Source: JAIXRY01 sp964444515 (GTDB taxonomy: Bacteria > Patescibacteriota > Minisyncoccia > Phycocordibacterales > UBA9973). Taken from it: a stretch of 52,318 nt of DNA. The position numbers were made by a program, and so were the translations under genes. Of the stretch, positions 7,399-16,133 are shown in pieces (the first letter of the stretch is position 1; each line of letters starts with the position of its first letter). The stretch spans positions 1 to 52,318 of the forward strand of contig CAYUGY010000002.1 in NCBI GenBank assembly GCA_964444515.1. The letters are read 5' to 3'. The notes beneath the pieces were generated by a model. That model ran no database searches and was not told the origin of the DNA. It saw only the letters and a program-made list of their open reading frames with translations.

Positions 7399-7782
7399 GT
7401 GTATATGATAAACATTATTATCAAGGCAACTAATATGGAGCTTACTAGTGCTATCGAAGACTATGTTCATCGTCGAATGCAGTCATTATTGAAATTTATA
7501 AAAACTACGCCGATTTTTCACATTGAAATCGGAAAATCTACCAATCATCATCGTCACGGAGAAATTTTCTTTGCTGAAGGAGAGACAACGATAGACGGCA
7601 AAAAATACTTTGCCCGAGCTGAAGCTGAAAATCTCTATACCGCCGTCGATGAATTGCAAGCTGAGCTTAACAAAGAACTTTCAACTAAAAAAGGTAAGAC
7701 CCGCACACTCTTTATCAGAGGAGCGCAAAAGATCAAGAATATAATGAAAGGACTACCGATAGTTGGTAAACGTTTTAGATAG
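7399..7782 (+). CDS. hpf: Ribosome hibernation promoting factor (HPF/RaiA, short form)
   Basis: About 127 residues. The N-terminal 95 residues show the HPF/YfiA alpha-beta fold pattern: INIIIKATNMELTSAIEDYV, a Lys-rich strand, and YTAVDELQAELNKEL, followed by a basic tail. Such proteins bind the 30S subunit in the mRNA/tRNA channel and keep idle ribosomes intact. The tail is far shorter than the long-form dimerisation domain. The start is uncertain: GTG at 7399, or ATG at 7405, which gives MINIIIK and is the better match to family starts. Monocistronic, between two terminators. Confidence 0.85.
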   Translation: MYMINIIIKATNMELTSAIEDYVHRRMQSLLKFIKTTPIFHIEIGKSTNHHRHGEIFFAEGETTIDGKKYFARAEAENLYTAVDELQAELNKELSTKKGKTRTLFIRGAQKIKNIMKGLPIVGKRFR

Positions 7783-7793
7783 ATATCATAAAA

Positions 7794-7824
7794 AAACCTG
7801 AACTAACTAGATTCAGGTTTTTTT
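7794..7824 (+). terminator. Terminator after hpf
   Basis: AAACCTGAA (7794-7802) pairs with TTCAGGTTT (7812-7820), followed by Ts. Confidence 0.9.
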
Positions 7825-7851
7825 GACAAATATTTTTTAAAATGTTATTAT
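7823..7851 (+). promoter_or_regulatory. Promoter of the gene at 7885
   Basis: TTGACA (7823-7828), a 17-nt spacer and TATTAT (7846-7851). The -35 overlaps the T run of the hpf terminator, a compact arrangement repeated elsewhere in the window. Confidence 0.75.
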
Positions 7852-7884
7852 TTTTGTGGATTTCAAAATACATACTTGAGTAAC

Positions 7885-8340
7885 ATGGATAAAATAAATG
7901 AATTTACATACCAAAAAGATGGACTAATAATTTTATTTGAAGAAGAAAATATCAGCAATGAACTTCCAAAAAAATATTCTTTTAAAATTAAAGACAACGA
8001 TGAGTTGTCAGAAAAAATTTTTAAAGCAGTAAAAAATAAGACAGTTCCGTTTAAAGGTATTTTTTATTGCGCTAGAGCCATCTTTGCACTCATAGAAGAA
8101 AACATTTTTGATCCATTGATAGACCATGCTGTTTCAAATGAATTATTCGAAAAGTATCAGATGATGCATGAAAAGTCTCCCGAATTTATCGTCAAAAATA
8201 TTTCAGAAGACTCAAGCAAGCCGATGTTTTTGGTAACACTCAATCACAACGAGGCAATCTTTGCTGCACAATCACGAGCAGTGAGTGATGCAAAAGCTCG
8301 AGCACTCAAAGTTTTTTTTGAAGAAACACTGTCTATGTGA
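7885..8340 (+). CDS. Hypothetical protein, 151 aa
   Basis: No recognised domain. Soluble, acidic, with alternating strands and helices and no membrane segment. A helical C-terminus (EAIFAAQSRAVSDAKARA) follows a predicted strand. An alternative TTG start lies three codons upstream at 7876; the ATG at 7885 is chosen. A strong promoter (7823-7851) and a terminator whose loop holds the stop codon make it a single-gene unit, so it is expressed even though its function is unknown. Confidence 0.65.
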   Translation: MDKINEFTYQKDGLIILFEEENISNELPKKYSFKIKDNDELSEKIFKAVKNKTVPFKGIFYCARAIFALIEENIFDPLIDHAVSNELFEKYQMMHEKSPEFIVKNISEDSSKPMFLVTLNHNEAIFAAQSRAVSDAKARALKVFFEETLSM

Positions 8341-8353
8341 CAGTGTTTTTATT
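8324..8353 (+). terminator. Terminator overlapping a stop codon
   Basis: AAACACTGTC (8324-8333) pairs with GACAGTGTTT (8339-8348), then Ts. The TGA stop of the preceding gene (8338-8340) overlaps the loop and the 3' arm. Confidence 0.9.
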
Positions 8354-8388
8354 TTGCCATTTATGTACTTTTTCCAGATTTAATGGTA

Positions 8389-8404
8389 TATTGAACGTTC
8401 AATA
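8389..8404. promoter_or_regulatory. 16-bp perfect palindrome before typA
   Basis: TATTGAACGTTCAATA overlaps a TATATT box (8387-8392) and lies 21 nt before the typA start. It could be an operator for a dimeric repressor, or a hairpin at the 5' end of the mRNA. Confidence 0.5.
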
Positions 8405-8425
8405 ATTTTTACGAAACATTTATCT

Positions 8426-10207
8426 ATGCAAATTCGAAACATCGCAATTATCGCCCACGTTGACCACGGCAAAACAACTCTGACAGATGAGTTGATGAAG
8501 CAATGTGGAATGAACGACGGCTCAGTCTCAATGGACTCAAACGATCTTGAAAAAGAACGTGGTATTACTATTTATTCAAAAAATACCTCAGTTAATTACA
8601 AAGGTACAAAAATCAACATCGTTGACACACCGGGTCACGCGGACTTCGGTTCTGAAGTTGAACGTGTGCTTCGTTCTATCGACTCTGTGCTCTTGCTTGT
8701 CGATGCACAAGAAGGCCCAATGCCACAAACTCGTTTCGTATTGAAAAAATCTCTTGAACTTGGTTTGAAACCAATCGTTGTAGTCAACAAAATTGACAAA
8801 CCAGCCGCTAATCCAGCAAAAGTACACGAAGAAGTACTTGAGTTATTCTTGGAACTTGGTGCCAATGAAGACCAAATCGATTTTAAAACAATCTACGCTA
8901 TCGGACGTGAAGGTGTTGCTATGCGTGATCCAAAAGATGAACGCAAAGACCTAACTCCACTCCTTGATATGATCTTGGAAGAAGTTCCACTTGCAACCAA
9001 GGACGCAGACAAATCTGGTGTCGCTCAAATATTCAACCTCGGATATGACAACTTCTTGGGACGTCTCGCTATTGTGCGTGTCTATCAAGGATCTATCAAA
9101 ACAGGAACTGTCATCACTATCAAAAAAGCATCAGGCGAAGCTCGAACAGTGCGCATCACTAAGCTCTTTTCTTTCGAAGGAATTGCTCGTAAAGAAGTTG
9201 CTGAACTTGGTTCAGGTGATATCGGAGTGATCGCAGGTATTGCGGACGCATATATCGGAGAAACAGTTGGTTCCGAAGGAGATTTCGAACCATTGCCAGC
9301 AATTGCGGTGGATGAACCAACTATCTCGCTTGATTTCTTGGTGAACGATTCTCCATTTGCAGGACGTGAAGGTAAATACGTGACTGGACGACAAATCCGT
9401 GAACGTCTTGAACGTGAACTTGAAATCAACGTTGGACTCAAAGTTGATTTTGATAGTGGAGATTACTACAAAGTATCTGGACGTGGAGAATTGCATGTAG
9501 CTGTGCTTTGTGAAAATATGCGTCGTGAAGGATACGAACTCCAAGTTTCTCAACCAAAAGTTATTATCAAAGAAGAAGGTAATAAAAAACTAGAACCGTA
9601 CGAAGAAGTTACTATCGATGTACCAACTGAATACTCAGGAGCTGTTATTGAAACACTGACAAAACGTCGCGGTTTGATTACAAACATGCAAGAAAAAGAT
9701 GGTATCACTCGCGTCTTGATGGAAATGCCAACTCGCGGACTCCTTGGATATCGTGGTGCATTCGTTATTGATACAAAAGGTGAAGGAATTATCTCTGCTC
9801 GTGTTCTTGAATTCCGTGAATACGCTGGTGAAATCAAAAAACGAGATGTTGGAAGTATGACTTCTATGATTTCAGGTAAAATCGCTGGTTATGCATTGTG
9901 GAACCTCCAAGATCGCGGAATTCTCTATGTTGGTCACGGTGAAGAAGTATACGAAGGAATGGTTATCGGAAACACCTCAAAGGGTGATGAAATGTCAGTA
10001 AACCCCGTCAAAGGAAAGAACCTGACAAACGTGCGTTCATCTGGAAACGATGAAGCAATCACCTTGAAACCTGCATTTACATTGACTATCGAACGAGGTC
10101 TTGAAGTGATGGCAGAGGATGAATACCTCGAAATCACTCCAAAATCTGTTCGTCTCCGAAAGAAATATCTGACCGAAACAGAACGAAGTAAGAATGGAAA
10201 GAAGTAG
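8426..10207 (+). CDS. typA: Ribosome-associated GTPase TypA/BipA
   Basis: 593 residues, full family length. A translational GTPase related to EF-G that acts on the 50S subunit during assembly and stress. G1 reads AHVDHGKTT at residues 10-18, G2 lies in the ERGITI block, G3 is DTPGH, G4 NKID. Then domain II, the EF-G-like domains III and V (RGELHVAVL; PTRGLLGYRG), and the BipA-specific C-terminal domain ending in a basic tail. A single-gene unit between two terminators, with a palindrome in its promoter region. Confidence 0.97.
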   Translation: MQIRNIAIIAHVDHGKTTLTDELMKQCGMNDGSVSMDSNDLEKERGITIYSKNTSVNYKGTKINIVDTPGHADFGSEVERVLRSIDSVLLLVDAQEGPMPQTRFVLKKSLELGLKPIVVVNKIDKPAANPAKVHEEVLELFLELGANEDQIDFKTIYAIGREGVAMRDPKDERKDLTPLLDMILEEVPLATKDADKSGVAQIFNLGYDNFLGRLAIVRVYQGSIKTGTVITIKKASGEARTVRITKLFSFEGIARKEVAELGSGDIGVIAGIADAYIGETVGSEGDFEPLPAIAVDEPTISLDFLVNDSPFAGREGKYVTGRQIRERLERELEINVGLKVDFDSGDYYKVSGRGELHVAVLCENMRREGYELQVSQPKVIIKEEGNKKLEPYEEVTIDVPTEYSGAVIETLTKRRGLITNMQEKDGITRVLMEMPTRGLLGYRGAFVIDTKGEGIISARVLEFREYAGEIKKRDVGSMTSMISGKIAGYALWNLQDRGILYVGHGEEVYEGMVIGNTSKGDEMSVNPVKGKNLTNVRSSGNDEAITLKPAFTLTIERGLEVMAEDEYLEITPKSVRLRKKYLTETERSKNGKK

Positions 10208-10225
10208 TTGAACAAATTAAAACAC

Positions 10226-10266
10226 ACAAAAAGAGGCGAAACCCAAAGGGTTTCGCCTCTTTTTGT
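10226..10266 (+). terminator. Terminator after typA
   Basis: A perfect 19-bp stem (10226-10244 with 10248-10266) around an AAA loop, with a T run. It is symmetric and could work both ways. Confidence 0.95.
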
Positions 10267-10357
10267 GGTCTAATTGTACCCACTAGACACGTTCAACTAA
10301 GTATGATAGTATAATAACAATTACAAATATAAACAATAGCATTAAAAATCTAAAACT

Positions 10358-11386
10358 ATGGCACAAATATCATTCAAGCCAAAACAAGTAACTAAAAAAA
10401 TTCTGTCAGGACTACAAGAACGAGCGTACGATGTCATTCACAATCGTTTCGGTCTTGGTGAAGACGCAATTCCAAAAACACTCGAATCTATCGGACAAAC
10501 ATACGGTATTACTCGTGAACGTGTTCGTCAGATTGAAAATGCAGCACTTAATACAATCCGCAAATCAGATGCTTTCAAAAGTGAAGAGGCTGTTTTTTCT
10601 GAACTCAAAGAATTGATGAACTCTCATGGAAAAGTAGTAAACGAAGAAGTCTTTTTGAATGCTATTGCAAAAGACAAACTTTCTCAAAACCACATTCACC
10701 TCTACATGGTATTGCACGATGCATTTACTAAACACAAAGAAGATGATGAATTCGCTACTCGTTGGAGTGTTGATGATAAAACAACAGAAAAGGTTCACAC
10801 CTCATTGAAAGAACTCTACAAATCACTTTCTGACGATGAGTTGATTGCTGAAGCTGATATTGTCAACAAATTTATTCTCGCAATGAAAACATTGAATGAA
10901 GAATACGCAAACGAAGAATTTGCAAAGCGTTGGTTAACTATCTCTAAAAAAATTGGTAAAAATCCAATGGGAGAATGGGGATCAACAGATTCTTCAAATG
11001 TGAAGACTCGTGGAATCAAAGACTATGCATACCTCGTTATGCGCAAACACGGTTCTCCAATGCACTTCAAAGAAGTTGCAGGTGCAATCTCTACTACCTT
11101 TGGTAAAAAGACACACATTGCAACTTGTCACAATGAATTGATCAAAGATGCCCGTTTCGTACTCGTTGGACGCGGAGTATACGCACTCAAAGAGTGGGGA
11201 TACAAACCAGGTGTTGTTCGTGATGTGATCAAAGAATTGATCAAGAAGAACGGTCCAATGTCAAAAGAAGACATCATTGATGCAGTTATGAAAGAACGTT
11301 ACTTGAAGAAAAATACTATTTTGGTAAATCTCCAAAATCCAAAATACTTCAAGAAAAACAAAAGCGGACTATATATGTCAGCTTAA
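10358..11386 (+). CDS. Sigma region 4-like HTH plus HARE-HTH regulator
   Basis: 342 residues. The N-terminal 70 residues resemble sigma-70 region 4 (LQERAYDVIHNRFGLG, then the helix-turn-helix ITRERVRQIENAALNTIRKS) with no regions 1-3. The C-terminal third (about 218-342) has two winged-helix units of HARE-HTH/RpoE-delta type: DYAYLVMRKHGSPMHFKEVA and VIKELIKKNGPMSKEDIIDA, each followed by a strand pair. Region 4 contacts -35 DNA and the beta flap, and delta binds the RNAP core. An RNAP-associated regulator is inferred, and such fusions are common in CPR genomes. A TATAAT lies near 10310. It is flanked by terminators. Confidence 0.8.
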   Translation: MAQISFKPKQVTKKILSGLQERAYDVIHNRFGLGEDAIPKTLESIGQTYGITRERVRQIENAALNTIRKSDAFKSEEAVFSELKELMNSHGKVVNEEVFLNAIAKDKLSQNHIHLYMVLHDAFTKHKEDDEFATRWSVDDKTTEKVHTSLKELYKSLSDDELIAEADIVNKFILAMKTLNEEYANEEFAKRWLTISKKIGKNPMGEWGSTDSSNVKTRGIKDYAYLVMRKHGSPMHFKEVAGAISTTFGKKTHIATCHNELIKDARFVLVGRGVYALKEWGYKPGVVRDVIKELIKKNGPMSKEDIIDAVMKERYLKKNTILVNLQNPKYFKKNKSGLYMSA

Positions 11387-11410
11387 AGTATAAGCTGTTA
11401 GCATAAGAAG

Positions 11411-11440
11411 AAGTACGGACAACAGGTTCGTGCTTTTTCT
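11411..11440 (+). terminator. Terminator after the sigma4/HARE gene
   Basis: AAGTACGGA (11411-11419) pairs with TTCGTGCTT (11427-11435), two G-T pairs, then Ts. Confidence 0.75.
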
Positions 11441-11479
11441 TTTTCCTCATACTTTTTCCTTATACTTCTTTTTGTTTTT

Positions 11480-11488
11480 TGTTATAAT
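11480..11488 (+). promoter_or_regulatory. Extended -10 promoter
   Basis: TGtTATAAT, with nine bases between the box and the ATG at 11498, giving a nearly leaderless transcript. Confidence 0.7.
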
Positions 11489-11497
11489 CAAATAACA

Positions 11498-12055
11498 ATG
11501 AAATCTCAAACAAAAAACAAAAAAACTGCATATCGCGGGGATGTCATGACTATATTTATTTTAATAATCGGAATTGTGCTGTTTGCATTCATGGCTGGTT
11601 ATTTAAAAACACATTCAATTTCACTCTTCTCAGGTTTTGGTACACCACAAACAACTACTCCTGTTAAAAAAAACAATTCTATCAATAGCGGTCTTTCTCA
11701 AGAAGAACTCGATCGTGCAACAAGATACAATCAATCAAACTGTGGATTAGTCATCACTAACCCATACCTTGGTGCACCTGTTTCGTTTCCGCTTAATTTC
11801 ACCGGTTATACAAGTGGTTGTGGATGGGGAAGTGTAAATAATACAGTAGGAGAAGTACAAGTTTTTGATGGTAATGGTAGACCGCTCTCTGCTCCGTATG
11901 ATCTTGCTTCAGCTAATAACAATGAGGCAAATGGTTATTCGTATTTCTCTCAACCAATTACCACTTTTCGAACACCAGACACATCATCAGGTTATTTACT
12001 TATCAAAAGCGTTGTCTCAGGAGAAGTCACACAAATTCCTGTTGCCTTTCAATAA
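11498..12055 (+). CDS. Membrane-anchored Gmad2-like (Ig-fold) protein
   Basis: 185 residues: a basic N-terminus, one membrane helix at about 18-38, a Ser/Thr/Asn-rich linker, and a C-terminal beta domain from about residue 80. That domain (LVITNPYLGAPVSFPLNFTG ... VQVFDGNGRPLSAP ... PVAF) matches the pattern of Gmad2 Ig-like domains common in Patescibacteria surface proteins. Two Cys (in NCGLV and SGCGW) could pair outside the cell. It is probably translated with the next gene, whose ATG starts 3 nt after this stop. Binding target unknown. Confidence 0.65.
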   Translation: MKSQTKNKKTAYRGDVMTIFILIIGIVLFAFMAGYLKTHSISLFSGFGTPQTTTPVKKNNSINSGLSQEELDRATRYNQSNCGLVITNPYLGAPVSFPLNFTGYTSGCGWGSVNNTVGEVQVFDGNGRPLSAPYDLASANNNEANGYSYFSQPITTFRTPDTSSGYLLIKSVVSGEVTQIPVAFQ

Positions 12056-12057
12056 AC

Positions 12058-13373
12058 ATGGATTTCATTATTTTACAAAACATATTTAATATTCTTTCAG
12101 ACACTGCGTTTATTTGGGCACCAGTATTATTGACGATGATCGCTTTTCGTTTATGGATGTGGTACATCAACGAAGAATTTTTGGATGGACTTAAATGGAC
12201 AGTACTTGAGATTCGAATCCCTGCTGAAGTTATGAAGTCTCCTGCTGCAATGGAGCTCGTATTCATAAATGCGCTCTATCAAACTGGTGGTTATGGTGAC
12301 TGGAAATCAAAATACTGGGACGGCAATCTTCCTTTGTGGTTTTCCCTCGAAATAGCCTCTATTGAGGGTTCTGTCTATTTCTTTATTCGTACACCACAAA
12401 AATTCAAGTCAATTATTGAATCATCAATCTTTGCTCAATATCCAAAAGCTGAGATTAACGAAGTTGCAGATTATACTACAAGCGTTCCTGATTATAAAAA
12501 AGATAGTGAAATAAATGTGTGGGGAGCTGAGTACAAACTTGAAAAAGCTGATGCTTGGCCTATCAAAACATATGTTGACTACGGTCTAGACAAGGCTGTT
12601 GGTACCCTCGAAGAAGAGCAACGTATCGACCCAATTACACCGTTTATAGAATTTCTTGGTACATTAGGGCGTGGTGAACAAGCCTGGTTTCAAATAATTG
12701 TTCGTCCAGCAAACTGGGCAAGGTATGTTATTGAAGAAGAAGACAAAGACAACCCAGGAAAAACAAAAACTTCTGTAAAAAAATGGCAAGATCACGTCAA
12801 AAAAGAAATAACTGATTTCAAAAAGAAATTTGAAGGTAAGGACGGTAAGCCAGACAAACCAATGAGTGATTTAGAAAAAAACCAACTCAAAGCAATGGAA
12901 AGGAGTCTGACTAAATACGGATTTGATGCTGGTATTCGTGCTGTTTATGTAGCCAATAAAGATAACTTTGATAAAGGAAAATCGGATGCTTTTGTTAGTT
13001 CTTTACNNNNNNNNNNTTACGGCAATACAACTCTATTGAATTTAACGCACTCAAGGGGATGGGGATGGGACCGTATGATTCAAAATTCAAAGATATATTT
13101 GGTGGTAAATTCAAAGAGAATATCGATGCGGGAAATAAAAAATATATCCTCTCTTCTTACAAGAACAGATCGTGGTTTTACCCAAGATTTAATTATTCAG
13201 ATTTCTTTTCGTTATCTCAAATGTTGAATAAACCAAAAATCAAAGATATGATTGTCTTGAATACAGAAGAATTGGCTACGCTATATCACTTCCCGGGACG
13301 CGTCTCAGAAACTCCATCATTTGGACGTATTACTTCAAAAAAATCAGAAGCACCGGTCAATTTGCCCATCTAA
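12058..13373 (+). CDS. Membrane protein, conserved in CPR style, split by an assembly gap
   Basis: One N-terminal membrane segment (about 15-32), then a large mixed domain with the phrase TVLEIRIPAEVMKSPAAMEL and a Lys-rich coiled region. The 10 Ns at 13007-13016 break the frame: the gene runs in frame 1 before them and frame 3 after, ending at 13373 with LATLYHFPGRVSETPSFGRI. TTAC occurs on both sides of the Ns; merging the two copies restores one frame (VSSL-RQYNSIEF), so the gap is probably an unmerged overlap. The family resembles CPR proteins found near TraG/VirB-like ATPases, but none is seen here. Function unknown. Confidence 0.7.
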
Positions 13374-13391
13374 TTTATACAGCAACATTAT

Positions 13392-14330
13392 ATGTTCAGA
13401 AAATCTTTCATACTCCTTTTACTTATGTGTGGAGCATTCGCAAGTTTGTTGCTTGTGACTGCACCAGGTAAAAATTTCCCAACGAATTATACATTTGTTG
13501 TTGAAAAAGGTGATTCACTCAAAAGTATTTCATTGCGATTACTTGATGAGCACATCATCCGTTCGCGAACACTCTTTGAGTTTTTTGTGATTCTTGATGG
13601 TGGCGACAAAACCATCAACGAAGGAGATTATTTGTTTGAAAAACCAATTCCAATTTATGAAATAGCTGCTCGCTTTTCAAAAAATCAATTCGGACTCTCA
13701 AGAGAAAAGATTACCATTCCAGAAGGATATACCAACGTTCAAATTACTGAAACATTTGCAAACAAACTTCCACACTTCAACAAAGAACATTTCTTGACAC
13801 AAGTAAATGGACGAGAAGGCTATTTATTCCCAGATACATATCTCATCTTTGCTTCTCGAGATGAAAATTATGTCCTTGAAAAAATAAACAAGAATTACGA
13901 AAAGAAACTTGCTCCGCTTCGTGAACAGATCAAGCAAAGCGGTCATTCTGAAAAAGAAATTATTATTATGGCATCATTAGTTGAAAAAGAGGCGAGCGGG
14001 GACAAAGACAGAGCAATTATTGCTGGTATTTTATGGAATCGAATCCGCAAAAACATTCCATTGCAAGTAGATGCACCGTTTGCGTATTTGCTCGGCAAAG
14101 ACAGCAGTGAACTTACGTTGAGTGATTTGAAAATGGATTCACCATTCAACACTTACACCCACAAAGGATTACCACCAGCACCAATAGGCAACCCGGGATT
14201 ACTTGCAATCAAAGCAGTACTCAATCCAGAACAATCAGACTATCTCTTCTATCTTCATGCACCAGACGGCACCGTCTACTATGCAAAAACATTTGCAGAA
14301 CACGTGAAGAATAAGAAATATTTAAAATAA
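13392..14330 (+). CDS. mltG: Endolytic murein transglycosylase MltG
   Basis: 312 residues. A short N-terminal membrane anchor (about 5-24), a LysM-like stretch (YTFVVEKGDSLKSISLRL), then the YceG domain: EGYLFPDTY, IIMASLVEKEASGDKDRA with the catalytic Glu, PLQVDAPFAY, SPFNTYTHKGLPPAPIGNPG and the final YFLH-like strand. MltG cleaves nascent glycan strands at the membrane and sets their length. Somewhat shorter than the E. coli protein. It starts 18 nt after the preceding gene and is followed closely by the exonuclease gene, so an operon is likely. Confidence 0.95.
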   Translation: MFRKSFILLLLMCGAFASLLLVTAPGKNFPTNYTFVVEKGDSLKSISLRLLDEHIIRSRTLFEFFVILDGGDKTINEGDYLFEKPIPIYEIAARFSKNQFGLSREKITIPEGYTNVQITETFANKLPHFNKEHFLTQVNGREGYLFPDTYLIFASRDENYVLEKINKNYEKKLAPLREQIKQSGHSEKEIIIMASLVEKEASGDKDRAIIAGILWNRIRKNIPLQVDAPFAYLLGKDSSELTLSDLKMDSPFNTYTHKGLPPAPIGNPGLLAIKAVLNPEQSDYLFYLHAPDGTVYYAKTFAEHVKNKKYLK

Positions 14331-14348
14331 TTACTGTAATCAAATTAT

Positions 14349-14891
14349 ATGAAAGACCAAAACCTCGCATTTATAGATATTGAAACAACCGGACTCAATC
14401 CCGACAAACATGAAATTATAGAAATCGGGTACGTTATTGCTTCACAAAAATGGAACGGATCAAAATGTGAATTGACCCACCTAGATGAAGGAGTGCTCAA
14501 AATCAAACCAGAACGAATTCACGACGCAGACCCACAAGCACTTCGCGTCAACGGTTATGACCCAAGCGAATGGGTATTTGCCTATACGTTGAAAGAAGCA
14601 ATGCAAATCTTTGCCACAAAAACAAAATCTTGTATCTTTGTTGCCCACAATACTTGTTTTGATTACGGCTTCATCGACAAAGCGTTCAGAGACACGATGA
14701 TTCGCAATGAAATGCATTATCACAAGCTCGATACGCTTTCAATGTCATTTGCTAAGCTTGGTTTTGATAATACGATTGACCGATACTCATTGAAGAACTT
14801 GTGCGATCACTATGGTATCAAAAATGAAAACGCTCACACTGCGTTGGCGGATACGAAAGCACTATACGAGGTCTATCAAAAGATGATGTAA
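14349..14891 (+). CDS. DnaQ-like 3'-5' exonuclease (DEDDh)
   Basis: 180 residues, a stand-alone exonuclease domain. Exo I is FIDIETTG (D10, E12), Exo II is VAHNTCFDYGF with the third acid, and Exo III is HTALADTKAL with the catalytic His and final Asp, so all four metal-site acids and the His are present. The family includes the DNA polymerase III epsilon subunit and various RNA/DNA trimming enzymes; no clamp-binding motif is visible to choose between them. It starts 18 nt after mltG, probably co-transcribed, and ends at a strong terminator. Confidence 0.88.
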   Translation: MKDQNLAFIDIETTGLNPDKHEIIEIGYVIASQKWNGSKCELTHLDEGVLKIKPERIHDADPQALRVNGYDPSEWVFAYTLKEAMQIFATKTKSCIFVAHNTCFDYGFIDKAFRDTMIRNEMHYHKLDTLSMSFAKLGFDNTIDRYSLKNLCDHYGIKNENAHTALADTKALYEVYQKMM

Positions 14892-14923
14892 TAAAATTGA
14901 TTAAATTCTAATAAATAATTGGC

Positions 14924-14956
14924 AAAACAAAAACCGTATTAAGCGGTTTTTGTTTT
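14924..14956. terminator. Terminator after the exonuclease gene
   Basis: AAAACAAAAACCG pairs with CGGTTTTTGTTTT around TATTAAG. The stem is symmetric. Confidence 0.85.
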
Positions 14957-15090
14957 TCTGAAGAAAATATCAGGAGCGAAGAATACACATACGGCAATCA
15001 TCATTAATGATGTGCCAAGTCCCGGATAGTTTTTCTCAAGTGCTAAGTTTTCAAATGTTGCAATTATTGCGGCAATTTTTATATTTTTTT
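14939..15090 (-). pseudogene. Possible remnant of a small membrane protein gene
   Basis: In the otherwise empty stretch 14892-15188 the minus strand has about 50 open codons ending at a TAA at 14939, with a hydrophobic segment (TSLMMIAVCVFFAPDIFF) and a basic tail. No start codon lies in frame near the upstream end. An ATG in another frame (plus-strand CAT near 15096) is followed by a run of seven As and an early stop, as a one-base slip would produce. A decayed gene, an assembly error or chance are all possible. Confidence 0.25.
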
Positions 15091-15188
15091 CATTTATTTA
15101 AAAGATAGATTTGATGCTAAGATTTTTTATTTATTGACAATAATGATATAATACGTTAAATTAAATCCGGATTAATGACCTATTCGAA

Positions 15189-15629
15189 ATGAAAGATGGA
15201 CACCTGTATCAAAAAGATTACTGGCTATTGAGGGCAAGTGTTAAAGGCACTCTTGTAATAATAGTAGTTTGTATTTTAGGAATGATGTTCGGCGATAGTA
15301 TTGGAGCTGTGACCGGACAATTGATAGGAGTAGCGGCAACTGAAATAGAAACACATTCGATTTTGACCGAAGTGAAGTCTTTCGGATGGACTCTCTATTT
15401 GTCACCCGTTGTTCTGTTTATGATTTTCTTTGCTGGTTTAAATTACTTGCAATATGAATGTAAAGACGGAACATTCACTATTCCATACAAAAGAGACTAT
15501 GACGGAAACCTGGTCAAAAAAGAACAGGTTACATCAAAAGAAACGAGAGAATCTTGCTATCACCGAACCCAAGATAGAGTACGGACTCATCAAGGAATTC
15601 ATTGCGGTAATTGCGGAAAAAGATTTTAA
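15189..15629 (+). CDS. Two-pass membrane protein with C-terminal CxxC
   Basis: 146 residues. Hydrophobic segments at about 17-38 and 62-82, then a polar Lys/Arg/Glu-rich C-terminal half ending in HCGNCGKRF, half of a zinc-ribbon pattern (another Cys lies in ESCYH). No known family recognised. A TATAAT near 15147 and a TTGACA near 15134 lie upstream but are not spaced as one promoter. It ends at a terminator, so it is a single-gene unit. Confidence 0.6.
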   Translation: MKDGHLYQKDYWLLRASVKGTLVIIVVCILGMMFGDSIGAVTGQLIGVAATEIETHSILTEVKSFGWTLYLSPVVLFMIFFAGLNYLQYECKDGTFTIPYKRDYDGNLVKKEQVTSKETRESCYHRTQDRVRTHQGIHCGNCGKRF

Positions 15630-15630
15630 G

Positions 15631-15654
15631 AAAGCACGTAATGTGCTTTTTATT
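15631..15654 (+). terminator. Terminator
   Basis: AAAGCAC (15631-15637) pairs with GTGCTTT (15643-15649), then T-rich sequence. Confidence 0.85.
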
Positions 15655-15659
15655 TTTCA

Positions 15660-15688
15660 TTGACAAAATACTAATAATATGATAATAT
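15660..15688 (+). promoter_or_regulatory. Promoter of the 15.7-kb membrane gene
   Basis: TTGACA (15660-15665), a 17-nt spacer and TAATAT (15683-15688), directly after the preceding terminator. Confidence 0.7.
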
Positions 15689-15719
15689 TTTAATAGGATT
15701 TTACTTTTAGTTTAGTGAT

Positions 15720-16067
15720 ATGAGTAAGCAAATTTTGTTTATTTCTATCACTAAATTAAACAACATACTCATGACTAGTTCTTTTCAACTCAAAAACGGC
15801 ACCCAAGTTGGAGCCAAATTTTTTCTCGGATTTTCTTTTATACTTACAGGTATCGCACTTATATACACAATGTGGTTCAGTGAATGCCCGAAGCCTTTCT
15901 CAGGTGATGGATTCATGAATGCTATGTATCTTAAATCGGCTATGTGGGTAGTAACAGGAATTATCACCCCATTAATTTTCAAACCCTCCATCAGGCAATC
16001 AATGGTGGGTGGGTTAATTCTGATTGTGCTGACATCACTGTTATTTTATGCACATTCGTTACTATAA
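15720..16067 (+). CDS. Three-pass small membrane protein
   Basis: 115 residues from the ATG at 15720, or 98 from the ATG at 15771 (MTSSFQLKNG). The later start leaves a cleaner polar N-terminus. Three hydrophobic segments (KFFLGFSFILTGIALIYTMW; KSAMWVVTGIITPLIF; GGLILIVLTSLLFYA). No motif points to a function. It has its own promoter and ends at a terminator before the mnmA leader. Confidence 0.6.
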   Translation: MSKQILFISITKLNNILMTSSFQLKNGTQVGAKFFLGFSFILTGIALIYTMWFSECPKPFSGDGFMNAMYLKSAMWVVTGIITPLIFKPSIRQSMVGGLILIVLTSLLFYAHSLL

Positions 16068-16083
16068 AATTCCGAGACAAACA

Positions 16084-16117
16084 AAAAAGCTATTTAATAA
16101 ATAGCTTTTTATTTTTT
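16084..16117 (+). terminator. Terminator before the mnmA leader
   Basis: AAAAAGCTATTT (16084-16095) pairs with AAATAGCTTTTT (16099-16110), then more Ts. Confidence 0.8.
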
Positions 16118-16133
16118 ATGTTATATTTATTTT

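Noticed and set aside
12058..13227. Frameshift mutation in the gene at 12058
   Set aside because: The shift is at the Ns and disappears when the duplicated TTAC is merged.
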